Source: Streptomyces shenzhenensis (GTDB taxonomy: Bacteria; Actinomycetota; Actinomycetes; Streptomycetales; Streptomycetaceae). From it: 64,000 nt of DNA. The stretch is taken from NCBI RefSeq assembly GCF_003688995.1, contig NZ_PENI01000025.1:87741-151740 (forward strand), written 5' to 3'. Below are positions 1 to 7,774 of the stretch, in pieces (the stretch's first letter is position 1; each line of letters begins with the position of its first letter). A program made the translations under genes and the position numbers. The notes under the pieces were generated by a model that ran no database searches, was not told the DNA's origin, and saw nothing but the letters and a program-made list of their open reading frames with translations.

Positions 1-804
1 TTCGGCGACGTACGCGGCGGTGCCTGCGGCGGCGGGATCGGGGCGCCAGGTCAGCAGGTGGCCCGGGGCGGTGCGGGGCGGTCCGGCCACGACGGCGGGC
101 AGGACGGTGCCGCCGTCGGTGTCGAACCCGTAGCCGGCGGGGCCCGGGGCGCCGGTGACGACGTGGCGGGCGAAGTCCACGATGCTGCTGTGCCGGATCC
201 GGCGGACGAGAAGTTCGGTGAGGAAGCGGTCGCGGGCCTGCTCGGTGTGGCGCAGCCCGGCCGGAGTGACCAGGAGCGGCACCTCGCGCCAGTCGGCGAA
301 CGGCAGCAGGGCGTCGCGCAGCAGGACGATCTGGTGCAGCCACTCGTTGTAGAGCTGCATCGCCACCGTGTCGCCGGCCTGGTCCAGGAGCAGCCGGGCC
401 GCGGGGTGGGTGAGCAGATGGCCGTAGCAGTGGCTGCGGACGACGAGGGGACCCGCGGGCGGGGGCGTGCGACGGGTGCGCAGCCGGTCGAGGGCCTCGG
501 CCGTCCAGGAGGCCAGCTCGCCGCCGATGGACTCGGCCTGCGCGCCCAGTTCACGGGCCGCGGAGGCACTCTCGGGGCCGATGGCCAGCGGCAGGGAGGT
601 CTCCCGGGTGCCGAGGCCGAGCGTCGCGTGGATCTGGGCACGCAGCACGTCGAAGTCGGGGTGCCGGAGGGCGTCGACGGTGCCTTGCAGCAGCGGTTCG
701 ACGCCGGTGAAGAACGTACGGGCGGTCATGCTGCCGGTCGCCGGGAAGGTGTTCCACCGGCTGCCGCCGAGAGCGGGTGCGGCCGGGGGCTGTGCGGGGA
801 GCAT
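1..804 (-). CDS. Unrecognised protein, 3' end cut by window edge
   Basis: The frame opens at an ATG at 804, with a GGAGGA Shine-Dalgarno sequence 3-4 bases upstream, and stays open to base 1, so at least 268 codons are visible and the C-terminus is missing. The N-terminus (WNTFPATGSM) has no signal peptide and no long hydrophobic stretch, so a cytoplasmic protein is likely. A middle segment, SHCYGHLLTHP, followed by a Leu- and Asp-rich helix, is the most distinctive part. I do not recognise the family. A 24-bp palindrome directly upstream matches one in front of the neighbouring TetR gene, so this gene is probably a target of that repressor. The coding call is firm; the function is unknown. 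Confidence 0.75.
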   Translation of the reverse strand, partial: MLPAQPPAAPALGGSRWNTFPATGSMTARTFFTGVEPLLQGTVDALRHPDFDVLRAQIHATLGLGTRETSLPLAIGPESASAARELGAQAESIGGELASWTAEALDRLRTRRTPPPAGPLVVRSHCYGHLLTHPAARLLLDQAGDTVAMQLYNEWLHQIVLLRDALLPFADWREVPLLVTPAGLRHTEQARDRFLTELLVRRIRHSSIVDFARHVVTGAPGPAGYGFDTDGGTVLPAVVAGPPRTAPGHLLTWRPDPAAAGTAAYVAE

Positions 805-817
805 GGGTCCTCCGAAT

Positions 818-841
818 TTTCTGGATCACTCGTTACAGATT
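818..841. promoter_or_regulatory. Putative TetR operator upstream of the left-edge gene
   Basis: Two 11-base arms flank a 2-base CT centre: TTTCTGGATCA and CGTTACAGATT, with 8 of 11 positions pairing against the ideal arm TATCTGGATCG. A second copy with the same arm sequence and the same CT centre lies at 1484-1507 in front of the TetR gene. This site sits just upstream of the Shine-Dalgarno sequence of the gene starting at 804, where a bound repressor would block transcription. Confidence 0.6.
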
Positions 842-889
842 GTGGGCAGGAAAAAGCCGGCTGCGGGGTCGGCCGCGGACCGGGAGAGG

Positions 890-1468
890 TCAGTCGAGGA
901 CCGTCAGCGCGACGTCCACGAGGGGTTCGAGGGCGCGGATGTCCGGGGTGATCTTCGAGGAGACCAGCAGGCCGTTGAGGAAGGTGACGAGGAAGGCGGC
1001 CAGGGTGTACGGGTCGTGCCGCGGCGCGAGTTCGCCCCGCTCGGCCGCCGTGCGCAGCGCGTCGGTGAGCGCTTCCTGACTGGCGCTGAGGACGTCACGC
1101 ACGAGGCGGCCGGTCGCCCGGTCGTCCGGCAGACGTTCGCAGGCGGCGTTCACCAGCAGGCAGCCCCGGCCGCCGTGGTCGACGGCGATCCGGATCCGTT
1201 CGACGAGCATCGTGCGGATCGCCGACCGGGTGTCGGCCCCCTCGTCGAGGCTGCGCAGGGCGGCCGCCGCGAGTGTGGCCCGGTAGTGCTCGAGCGCGGC
1301 CCGGTACAGGCCGTCCTTGTCGCCGAACGCGGCATACAGGGACCCCTGTCCGATGCCCAGATGGGCTGTCAGGTCGCGCACCGAGGTCGCCTCGTAACCG
1401 CGCGTCCAGAACAGTTCCATCGCGCGGCTCACCACCGCCTCGGTGTCGAATTCCCGGGTCCGTGCCAT
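890..1468 (-). CDS. TetR/AcrR-family transcriptional repressor
   Basis: This 192-residue protein has the TetR layout. The N-terminal helix-turn-helix is at about residues 10-55, with the classical run from FDTEAVVSRAMELFWTRGYE through SVRDLTAHLGIGQGSLYAAFGDK. A C-terminal ligand-binding helical domain follows, with a Cys in GRGCLLVNAA that is typical of one TetR subgroup. The start is an ATG at 1468. The gene lies between the MFS exporter upstream (67-bp gap) and the unknown gene downstream, all on the minus strand. Matching palindromes at 1484-1507 and 818-841 suggest it represses itself and the downstream gene, and perhaps is co-transcribed with the exporter. The inducing ligand cannot be told from sequence. 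Confidence 0.92.
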   Translation of the reverse strand: MARTREFDTEAVVSRAMELFWTRGYEATSVRDLTAHLGIGQGSLYAAFGDKDGLYRAALEHYRATLAAAALRSLDEGADTRSAIRTMLVERIRIAVDHGGRGCLLVNAACERLPDDRATGRLVRDVLSASQEALTDALRTAAERGELAPRHDPYTLAAFLVTFLNGLLVSSKITPDIRALEPLVDVALTVLD

Positions 1469-1483
1469 GTGCTCACCCTAACT

Positions 1484-1507
1484 TATCTGGATCGCTCGCT
1501 CAAGAAA
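1484..1507. promoter_or_regulatory. Putative TetR operator upstream of the tetR gene
   Basis: Arms TATCTGGATCG (1484-1494) and CGCTCAAGAAA (1497-1507) flank a CT centre; 8 of 11 positions of the right arm match the reverse complement of the left. The left arm and centre are nearly identical to the site at 818-841. It lies 16 bases upstream of the TetR start codon, as expected for autoregulation. Confidence 0.6.
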
Positions 1508-1535
1508 GCCTCGTGATCACGGGCATACGGGCGCT

Positions 1536-2774
1536 TCAGACGGTCTCCGGCGCGCTTTCGGCGGTGGTGCGGCGCTCGGTGAGCCAGTACAGGAGCGCCA
1601 GCAGCGGCAGGGCCGCGCCGAGGGCGCTCACCGCGCCCCAGCCGCCGGCGTGGTAGGCGACGGAGCCGAGCTGGGAGCCGAGGGCGCCGCCGAGGAAGAA
1701 CGTGGCGATGAACGCCGAGTTCAGGCGGGCCCGGGCGTGCGGGTCGAGCTGGTAGACGGTGTGCTGGCCGAGGATCAGGCTGGTCTGCACGGCCATGTCC
1801 ACGAGGACGGCGGCCAGGGCGATGAACACGATGCTGTGCTGACCGAACCCCGCGATGGCGAAGGCCGCCGCGGCGACGGCGAACGAGCCGACGGTCACGG
1901 GCCGGACAAGACCGCGGTCCGCCCAGCGCCCGGCGAGCGGCGCGATGGCCGCCCCGGCCGCTCCGACCAGCGCGAAGATGCCGATGCCGACGGCCGAGTA
2001 GTGGAACCGCGGTCCGGTCAGGAGGTAGGAGACGGTGGTCCAGAAGGCGCTGAAGGAGCCGAACATCGCCGCCTGGTACAGGCCGCGGCGCAGCAGCGCC
2101 GGATGGGTGCGCACCAGCGCGGCGGTGGAGCGCAGCACATGGTGGTACGGCACGGAGATGGTGGGCGCCTGCTGCGGCAGGGTCACCCGCAGGGCCACCG
2201 CCAGCACCGCCATCAGGGCCGCGGAGCCGAGGTAGACGACGCGCCAGCCGGCCACGTCGGAGACCAGGCTGCTCAGCGTCCGGGACAGCAGGATGCCGGT
2301 GAGCAGGCCGCTCATCACCCGGCCCACGATCCGGCCGCGCGCATGGTCGGGGGCCAGGCTCGCGGCGAACGGCACCAGTATCTGGGCGACGACGGACGTG
2401 GCACCGCTGACCAGGGAGGCGACCAGCAGCATGGGGAACCCGGTCGCGAGGCCCGCCGCCAGCAGGGCGACGGTGGTCACCGCGAGCAGCACGGTGACCA
2501 GGGTGCGCTTCTCCAGCCGGTCGCCGAGCGGGACCAGGAAGAGCATGCCGATGACGTAGCCGATCTGGGTGAGCGTGATCAGCAGGCCGGCGGTGGACTC
2601 GCTGACCTGGAACACGTCGCGCAGCTCCGAGAGCAGGGGCTGGGCGTAGTACAGGTTGGCGACGGTCATGCCGGTGGCGACGGCCAGCAGGGCGACCAGC
2701 CGGCCCGGCACGCCAAGGGAGGCGGAGGCGGTGGCGGTGCGGCGCTGCGTGGTCAGATCGGGAGACGGGGACAC
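1536..2774 (-). CDS. MFS transporter, DHA1-like drug/metabolite exporter
   Basis: This 412-residue integral membrane protein has about twelve hydrophobic segments. The first transmembrane helix is followed by NLYYAQPLL, a signature of the YgaY-like branch of proton-driven MFS exporters, and the cytoplasmic loop after helix 2 carries PLGDRLEKR, the MFS motif A. Length is normal. The start is a GTG at 2774 with AGAAGG six bases upstream. It precedes the TetR gene on the same strand. Regulation by that TetR is plausible but no operator copy was seen directly upstream of this gene. Role: probably efflux of a small organic compound; substrate unknown. Confidence 0.88.
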   Translation of the reverse strand: MSPSPDLTTQRRTATASASLGVPGRLVALLAVATGMTVANLYYAQPLLSELRDVFQVSESTAGLLITLTQIGYVIGMLFLVPLGDRLEKRTLVTVLLAVTTVALLAAGLATGFPMLLVASLVSGATSVVAQILVPFAASLAPDHARGRIVGRVMSGLLTGILLSRTLSSLVSDVAGWRVVYLGSAALMAVLAVALRVTLPQQAPTISVPYHHVLRSTAALVRTHPALLRRGLYQAAMFGSFSAFWTTVSYLLTGPRFHYSAVGIGIFALVGAAGAAIAPLAGRWADRGLVRPVTVGSFAVAAAAFAIAGFGQHSIVFIALAAVLVDMAVQTSLILGQHTVYQLDPHARARLNSAFIATFFLGGALGSQLGSVAYHAGGWGAVSALGAALPLLALLYWLTERRTTAESAPETV

Positions 2775-3320
2775 GGTGCCTTCTTCGCGGGGACGGGCCG
2801 GGGCCCGGCATGGATCTGGTGGTGCGGCAGCTTCGTCGATGCCCTCGGCGTTCCCAGCGCTCGGCGCCCCTCATTGCTTCCCTGCTGTCGGCGATGAATC
2901 CGGATGACGGTCATCTCATCCAGAGATGGCCTGCTGCCGGCCGTCCGATGGAAGGTGTCGACGGCGGCGGATCGAGGGGTGCGTCGCCGCTCTGCGCGGC
3001 CGGTGCCCGCGAGCAGCCAGTCGTGCGCGGACCCGGGCGTCGGCTCCGGCTGCCGGCCCCGTCCAGCGCGTCGCCGGGGTGCGGTGGCCGGCCCCGGCGC
3101 AGCTGCACGGGCCGGTCGTCGGGGCGTGCAGCCGGGCGAAGGCCGGCGTCTGCTCCGGGGCGGGGCCGGCACCGCCGCCTCCAGGAACGCCGCCACCGCC
3201 GGGGCCGGCTGCACGGCCGAGGAGTCGCGTGCGGCCGGGCGGCGGGCGGCGGGCGGTGCGCTCGATGCCGGTCCGGCTGACGGCCTGAGCCGTCCGCCAC
3301 GCCTCCTCGTCCGCTCGCGG
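2775..3320. other. 546-bp stretch without a supported gene
   Basis: Open frames exist on both strands, but their translations are low-complexity Arg/Pro/Ala strings of the kind non-coding frames give at this GC content, and none has a ribosome binding site or a recognisable domain. A short palindrome (GATGAC-G-GTCATC, 2903-2915) lies 130 bp upstream of the MFS start and could be a regulator site, but nothing supports this further. The stretch may be a decayed gene, as spacing this long is unusual here. Confidence 0.4.
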
Positions 3321-4292
3321 TCAGTGGCCGTGCAGGGCCTTGTGCAGGGCTCGTACGGCCAGATGGCGGGCGACGCGCGCGGCATGGGTGTCGCGCAGGC
3401 TGTCCAGCATCATGAAGTCGTGCACCATGCCGGCCACGCGGACCGCGGTGACGTCCACCCCCGCCTCGCGCAGCCTGTTGGCGTACTCCTCGCCCTCGTC
3501 CCGCAGGATGTCCGCCTCGCCGGTGATGACGAGCGTGGTGGGCAGGCCCCTGAGCTGATCGAGGCCCGCCCGGAGCGGCGCGGCGTGCGGCTCGGTCCGC
3601 TGGGCGGGCTTGGCGTACTGGTCCCAGAACCAGATCATGCTGTCGCGGGTGAGGTGGTAGCCCTCCGCGAACTGCCCGTAGGACGGCGTGTCGAAGCCGG
3701 CGTCGGTGACGGGGTACAGCAGGACCTGCGCCTTGAGGCCGAGGCCGCCGCGCTCCTTGTCCATCAGCGCGAACACGGCCGCCATGCAGCCGCCTGCCGA
3801 GTCCCCGGCCACGGCCACCCGGCCCGGGTCGAGGTCGTGCTCGGCCCCGTGCTCGGCGAGCCATCGGCCGACCGCGTAGTTCTGCTCGACCTGGGTGGGG
3901 TACTTCGCCTCGGGGGCGCGGTCGTAGACCGGGAAGACGCCCGCGGCATCCGCCCCGACGCTGAGTTCGCGGAAGAGCCGGTCGTGCGTCTGGTCGTCGC
4001 CGAGCACCCACCCGGCGCCGTGGATGAAGAAGACCACGGGCAGTGTGCCGGTGGCCTCCCGGGGCCGGATGATCCTGGTGCGCACCCGCCCCCACTTCCC
4101 GGCGTCGACGGTCACCCACTCCTCGTCGACCTCCGGCCGCCGTACACCCTCGCCGCCCTGCAGCCCGTTCAGGATGTCGCGCCCCTTCTCCGGCGGCACC
4201 TCGTGGATGCGGGGGTGCGCGTCGGCGGCCTCCGCCAGCTTCCTCGCGGCGGGTTCGAGGTACGGCGTGACGGGCGGGGTGATGGCGGACAT
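3321..4292 (-). CDS. Alpha/beta hydrolase, hormone-sensitive-lipase-type esterase
   Basis: This 323-residue esterase of the alpha/beta hydrolase fold-3 (HSL) family hydrolyses short-chain carboxylic esters. The oxyanion-hole motif is present as HGAGW (the family consensus is HGGGW), the nucleophile elbow is GDSAGG, the catalytic Asp is in EADILRDEG and the catalytic His in VHDFM. There is no signal peptide, so it acts in the cytoplasm. The ATG at 4292 is chosen because CGGAGG lies seven bases upstream; a longer frame from 4367 exists but its N-terminus looks non-coding. It stands alone between two spacers, divergent from the NmrA-like gene. Natural substrate unknown. Confidence 0.9.
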   Translation of the reverse strand: MSAITPPVTPYLEPAARKLAEAADAHPRIHEVPPEKGRDILNGLQGGEGVRRPEVDEEWVTVDAGKWGRVRTRIIRPREATGTLPVVFFIHGAGWVLGDDQTHDRLFRELSVGADAAGVFPVYDRAPEAKYPTQVEQNYAVGRWLAEHGAEHDLDPGRVAVAGDSAGGCMAAVFALMDKERGGLGLKAQVLLYPVTDAGFDTPSYGQFAEGYHLTRDSMIWFWDQYAKPAQRTEPHAAPLRAGLDQLRGLPTTLVITGEADILRDEGEEYANRLREAGVDVTAVRVAGMVHDFMMLDSLRDTHAARVARHLAVRALHKALHGH

Positions 4293-4656
4293 GATTCCTC
4301 CGGTTCGGGCGGCCCCGGCGGGTACGGGTGCGGACCGCGCCCGTCGCCCCGAGCGCGCTGGATCCACTCAAGGCGCACCCGCCCCACGCGGCAACCGGGC
4401 ACCGCTGCCGGCCGCGCCCGCCCTGGGCGGCGTGTCCGCCATCCGGGCGAGAGCTCCGAGGAGCGCACAGCGGGGGCATCAGACCGGTGCCTCCAGGCGG
4501 GGGCGAGGGCGGGCTCCGCCGGCGGCCGCGGTCCCGTGCGGGGGAACGTCACCGAAGGCGCCACGAGGGACCGGTCCGCCCTAGATTGGGAGCCGATGCC
4601 CCACTGTCGCTCGGCGCCCTGACCCGAAGGTCCCGGGGCCGGAAGGAGACCGGCCC

Positions 4657-5592
4657 ATGGCTGCCGACCGTCTGGTTCTCATCGCCCACGCCGGTGACGT
4701 GGGCCGCAGGGCACTCGGGCAACTGCGCGCCCTGGATGTGCCGGTGCGTGCGCTGGTCCGCCATGACGACGAGCGTGCGGCCGGGCTGCGCGCGCTCGGC
4801 GCGGAGGTGGTCATCGGCGATCTGACCCGGCCCGAGAGCGTCGCGCCGGCGCTGGAGGGGGTCGGGCGGATGTACTTCGCCATGCCGGTGTCCCCGGACC
4901 ACCTGCTGGCGGCGACCGTGGTGGCCACGGTGGCGCGTGAGTACGGCGGCCTTGACGGCCTGGTCGGCATGTCGCAGATGACGGTGTCGCAGATGACCGC
5001 CACCAGCGTCGGCGAGTCGCGGCAGCAGCGGCTGCACTGGCTGGCGGAGCAGGTGCTGAACTGGTCGGGCCTGCCGGTGGTGCACATCAGACCGACCGCG
5101 TTCCTCGACAATCCGCTGTTCACGACGCTGGCGGCGCGGTCGATCCGGGCGCGCGGCACGATCGAGCTGCCCTTCGGCACCGGGCGCACGTCACCGGTCG
5201 CCGCGGCCGACGTGGCCCGGGTGGTCGCGACCGTGCTGCGCGACCCGGCCCCGCACGTCGGGCACGTCTACGAGCTGACCGGGCCGCGCACGCTCGACAT
5301 GACGCAGATCGCCGAGGAGTTCTCCCGGGCGCTGGGCCGCCCGGTCTCCTATGTGGACGTTCCGCTCGACCGGTGGCGGGCCGAGGTGCTGGCGCGGGCG
5401 GGCCTGCCGGCGCACACCGAGCAGCACATCGCCACCATGGCCCGGCTGCACCGGGAGAACCGCTACGACCGCGCGTCCGACGACGTCGCGCGCGTCACCG
5501 GCGTACCCGCCGAGACCGTGGAGGCGTTCGTGTCCGCCCGCAAGGACTTCTACCTGGGCCCGGGTCCCGCCGACCCGAACGGCCGGCCGTAG
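4657..5592 (+). CDS. NmrA-family NAD(P)-binding protein
   Basis: This 311-residue Rossmann-fold protein belongs to the NmrA/atypical SDR group. The N-terminus LVLIAHAGDVGRRAL holds a degenerate dinucleotide motif (the usual TGATG is replaced by AHAGD). Further family marks are ALVRHDD after strand 2, GDLTRPESV after strand 3, and HIRPTAFLDN in the substrate region. The Tyr-Lys catalytic pair of classical SDRs is absent, as is common in NmrA proteins, which act as redox sensors or as quinone or isoflavone-type reductases. The start at 4657 has GAAGGAGA ten bases upstream. It is probably monocistronic: a strong hairpin follows 38 bp after the stop. Confidence 0.85.
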   Translation: MAADRLVLIAHAGDVGRRALGQLRALDVPVRALVRHDDERAAGLRALGAEVVIGDLTRPESVAPALEGVGRMYFAMPVSPDHLLAATVVATVAREYGGLDGLVGMSQMTVSQMTATSVGESRQQRLHWLAEQVLNWSGLPVVHIRPTAFLDNPLFTTLAARSIRARGTIELPFGTGRTSPVAAADVARVVATVLRDPAPHVGHVYELTGPRTLDMTQIAEEFSRALGRPVSYVDVPLDRWRAEVLARAGLPAHTEQHIATMARLHRENRYDRASDDVARVTGVPAETVEAFVSARKDFYLGPGPADPNGRP

Positions 5593-5629
5593 CACGGCGC
5601 CGCGGGATTCCCGGCAACCGGAACACAAC

Positions 5630-5664
5630 AGGTCCCGTCCCCCGATGTCCGGGGGACGGGACCT
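5630..5664 (-). terminator. Strong hairpin terminator (serves both strands)
   Basis: A perfect 14-bp stem (5630-5643 with 5651-5664; arm AGGTCCCGTCCCCC) closes a 7-base loop. It lies seven bases beyond the 3' end of the minus-strand tRNA-like gene and 38 bases beyond the plus-strand NmrA-like gene, so it can end both transcripts. No U-tract follows, as is usual in Streptomyces. Confidence 0.8.
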
Positions 5665-5670
5665 GATCCG

Positions 5671-5740
5671 AGCGCCGGGCAGGCCTTGCACCTGCATTTC
5701 CCCGCAGGAAGCGGGACGTCTTTCCTTGGACCACCAACGC
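5671..5740 (-). tRNA. tRNA-like gene, glycine-type TCC anticodon, non-canonical
   Basis: Read on the minus strand, 70 bases fold as a cloverleaf. The acceptor arm is GCGTTGG (5740-5734) with CCGGCGC (5678-5672), all seven pairs with two G-U. Then come T8; a D arm GTC/GAC with loop bases A14, A15, G18, G19 and A21; an anticodon stem TCCCG/CGGGG with loop CTTCCTG (U33 present, anticodon TCC); variable AAAT; and T arm GCAGG-TGCAAGG-CCTGC. Discriminator T73, C35C36 and the G1-C72, C2-G71 pairs are glycine identity marks. Oddities: position 55 is G instead of U, position 37 is a pyrimidine, the D loop is minimal and no CCA is encoded. A hairpin terminator follows at once, arguing that it is transcribed. 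It may be a working non-standard tRNA or a tRNA-like RNA. Confidence 0.6.
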
Positions 5741-5816
5741 ACCACGGGCGAAGCGGTGTTGACCGCCGCGCTCAAGATCGACCATACCCCACCCGCGCAC
5801 CGGCGGACCACTCCGG

Positions 5817-5856
5817 CCGGACCGCTTGACACGTTCCCCGGACCGCTTGACACGTT
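5817..5856 (+). repeat. Two 19-bp direct repeats containing TTGACA
   Basis: CCGGACCGCTTGACACGTT occurs at 5817-5835 and again at 5838-5856, period 21 bp (two helical turns). Each copy carries a perfect -35-like TTGACA. The pair lies about 130 bp upstream of the PfpI gene. It may be a tandem activator site or a duplicated promoter element; no convincing -10 box was found. Confidence 0.6.
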
Positions 5857-5984
5857 TCTGTCGCTGTTGTGCATGTTTCTCGTGTGGCGGGATACCCGGA
5901 AAGGGCCCGATGTGCCGAGCGACAGCCGCGGCGGCGTGACTCCCTGCCTTCCGGGCCGCCGTGGCGTTCTGCAAGGAGCCGAAC

Positions 5985-6563
5985 ATGACCGACGAACTCC
6001 GCGGCCACAAGGTCGCCTTCCTCGCCACCGACGGGGTCGAGCGGGTCGAACTCGAACAGCCCCGCGGCGCCCTGCACGGCGTCGGGGCCGACACCGAACT
6101 ACTCTCCCTCCACGACGGCGAGATCAGCGCACGTCAGATGGACATCGATCCCGCGGGCACGTTCACGGTCGACCGGAAGGTCGCCGACGCCTCCGTCGGC
6201 GACTACGACGCACTGGTCCTCCCGGGCGGCACCATGAACCCCGACCAGCTGCGCATGGACCCGGCCGCCGTGGCCTTCGTCAAGGCGTTCATGGAGAGCG
6301 GCAAACCGATCGCCACCATCTGCCACGGTCCCTGGACCCTCGCCGAGGCGAACGTGCTGCGCGGCCGGCGCGTCACCTCCTGGCCCAGCATCCGCACCGA
6401 CCTGCGCAACGCCGGCGCCGAGGTCCTCGACGAGGAGGTCGTCGTCGACGGGCGGCTCATCTCCAGCCGTAGCCCCAGGGACCTGCCCGCGTTCTGCAAC
6501 ACGGTCATCGACGAATTCGCCAAGGCGATGCGGCCGGCCTGGGACCCGACGGTGGAACGCTGA
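5985..6563 (+). CDS. DJ-1/PfpI-family protein
   Basis: This 192-residue single-domain class I glutaminase-like protein resembles the PfpI/YhbO group, whose members are stress proteins reported as deglycases or weak proteases. The nucleophile elbow ICHGPWTL holds the reactive Cys next to His. An upstream acidic residue lies in GVERVELEQPR, where the family has its conserved Glu, and LVLPGGTMNPDQLR matches the family loop. ATG 5985 is preferred over an in-frame ATG at 5961 because AAGGAG lies seven bases before it. It is cytoplasmic. A tandem repeat with TTGACA sits about 130 bp upstream. The gene ends 40 bp from the convergent DUF916-like gene. Confidence 0.88.
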   Translation: MTDELRGHKVAFLATDGVERVELEQPRGALHGVGADTELLSLHDGEISARQMDIDPAGTFTVDRKVADASVGDYDALVLPGGTMNPDQLRMDPAAVAFVKAFMESGKPIATICHGPWTLAEANVLRGRRVTSWPSIRTDLRNAGAEVLDEEVVVDGRLISSRSPRDLPAFCNTVIDEFAKAMRPAWDPTVER

Positions 6564-6603
6564 CGCCCCTCCGTGCCGTCGCCGCCGCCCCCACCGCGCC
6601 GGC

Positions 6604-7680
6604 TCAGGGGGTGGAGGTCTCCTGCTCGCGCAGCGCCTGCTCGACGGCGTCCCGCACCCGGGCGTCCTCGCGCTGCTTGCGCTTGGCGCGGGCGCGGCGC
6701 GCGAGCACCAGCCAGGTGGTGACGGCCGCGGCGAGCACGAGGACGATCAGCAGCAGCGTCCAGGGCACGGCCCAGCCGCCCGCGGTGGCCTCGACCTGCT
6801 TGAGCGGGCTGGTGGAGCCCGACGCGTCGGTGAGCAGCGGCGTGAGGGTCGCGGTCGCGGTCAGCCGGAACGCGGGCGCCACGTCGTGCACGGGCACCGA
6901 CACCTTCCAGCTCTCGCCGGGCAGCAGCTCGGGCGGCGCGGCGATCGCGCCCGCGTCGGCGCGCAGCCAGCCGAACGGCCCGGACAGCGAGGCCGTCTGA
7001 CGGGCCGACAGAATGGCGTTGCCGGTGTTGTGGATCGTGTAGCTGACGGTGGCGTCGCCCTTGGCGAACGGGTTGAGGGTGCCGTCGTAGCGCACCTGGA
7101 GGTTCTCGATCTCCAGGCGCGGCTTGAGTTCGCCGCTGACGCGCAGCTTGACCCGGATGCCCAGGCGGCGGTCCACATTGATGCCCGCGGCGTCGTCGGG
7201 CTGCTTCAGGGAGGTCAGGATGCCGCCCACGTAGTCGCCGGGGGTGGCGTTGTCGGGGACGGTGACGCTGAAGGGGACCCGGACGGTCCTGCCGGGCCGG
7301 ACCACGACGCTGTCGCGGCCGGCGTGCACCCAGGCGCCGACGCCGACGGACTTCTTGTCCCTGGTGAGCAGGTCGAGCTGGCCCGCGTCGGTGGTGAAGC
7401 CGTCGGCGGCGTAGACGGTCAGGGTGAGCGGGTCCTTGCCGCGGTTGGCGACGACCATGGCGTCGTCGATCCGGCCGCCCGGGTTGACCCCGTAGCCGAA
7501 GCTGGACCGGTCGGAGCCGTAGCTGTTCGGGGCCGTGCGGACGGTCCAGGTGACGTCGCCGACGGCGGCCTGGGCGGGGACGGCGAGCGGCCCGGCGAAC
7601 ACGAGGGCCGCGAGCAGGGCCAGGACGGCGGTACGGAGGGCGGCGACGGTGGTCTTCCGGCGCGGGGTGGGCGCGTGCAT
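6604..7680 (-). CDS. Secreted, membrane-anchored DUF916-like (WxL-interacting type) protein
   Basis: This 358-residue envelope protein has an N-terminal signal peptide (hydrophobic VLALLAALVFAGPLAVPAQA, cleavage near residue 40). A beta-rich extracellular region follows with WTVRTAPNSYGSDRSSFGYG, NPGGRIDDAMVVANRG and TPGDYVGGILTS, all of which fit the DUF916/WxLIP pattern. Near the C-terminus there is one transmembrane helix (WTLLLIVLVLAAAVTTWLVL) with a basic, Glu-rich cytoplasmic tail. In Firmicutes, DUF916 proteins bind WxL proteins and help tether them to peptidoglycan. ATG 7680 gives a proper signal peptide; GAGG is the likely ribosome binding site. It lies 94 bp downstream of a phosphatase with a WxL-like tail. 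Function is inferred from family and context. Confidence 0.75.
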   Translation of the reverse strand: MHAPTPRRKTTVAALRTAVLALLAALVFAGPLAVPAQAAVGDVTWTVRTAPNSYGSDRSSFGYGVNPGGRIDDAMVVANRGKDPLTLTVYAADGFTTDAGQLDLLTRDKKSVGVGAWVHAGRDSVVVRPGRTVRVPFSVTVPDNATPGDYVGGILTSLKQPDDAAGINVDRRLGIRVKLRVSGELKPRLEIENLQVRYDGTLNPFAKGDATVSYTIHNTGNAILSARQTASLSGPFGWLRADAGAIAAPPELLPGESWKVSVPVHDVAPAFRLTATATLTPLLTDASGSTSPLKQVEATAGGWAVPWTLLLIVLVLAAAVTTWLVLARRARAKRKQREDARVRDAVEQALREQETSTP

Positions 7681-7774
7681 CTGGGGTCCTCGGGCGGTCT
7701 GGGCGGGTCCGGTCGGGCGGGGGATGGGGGCGGGCACCGGACGGTGCTCGCCCCCACGGGTGGAACGGGTCCGG

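Noticed and set aside
2903..2915. Short palindrome GATGAC-G-GTCATC upstream of the MFS gene
   Set aside because: It is short, single, and does not match the TetR operator found at 818 and 1484; expected by chance at this rate.
2775..3320. Small plus- and minus-strand frames in the gap
   Set aside because: No ribosome binding site, start context or domain; composition is that of non-coding frames.
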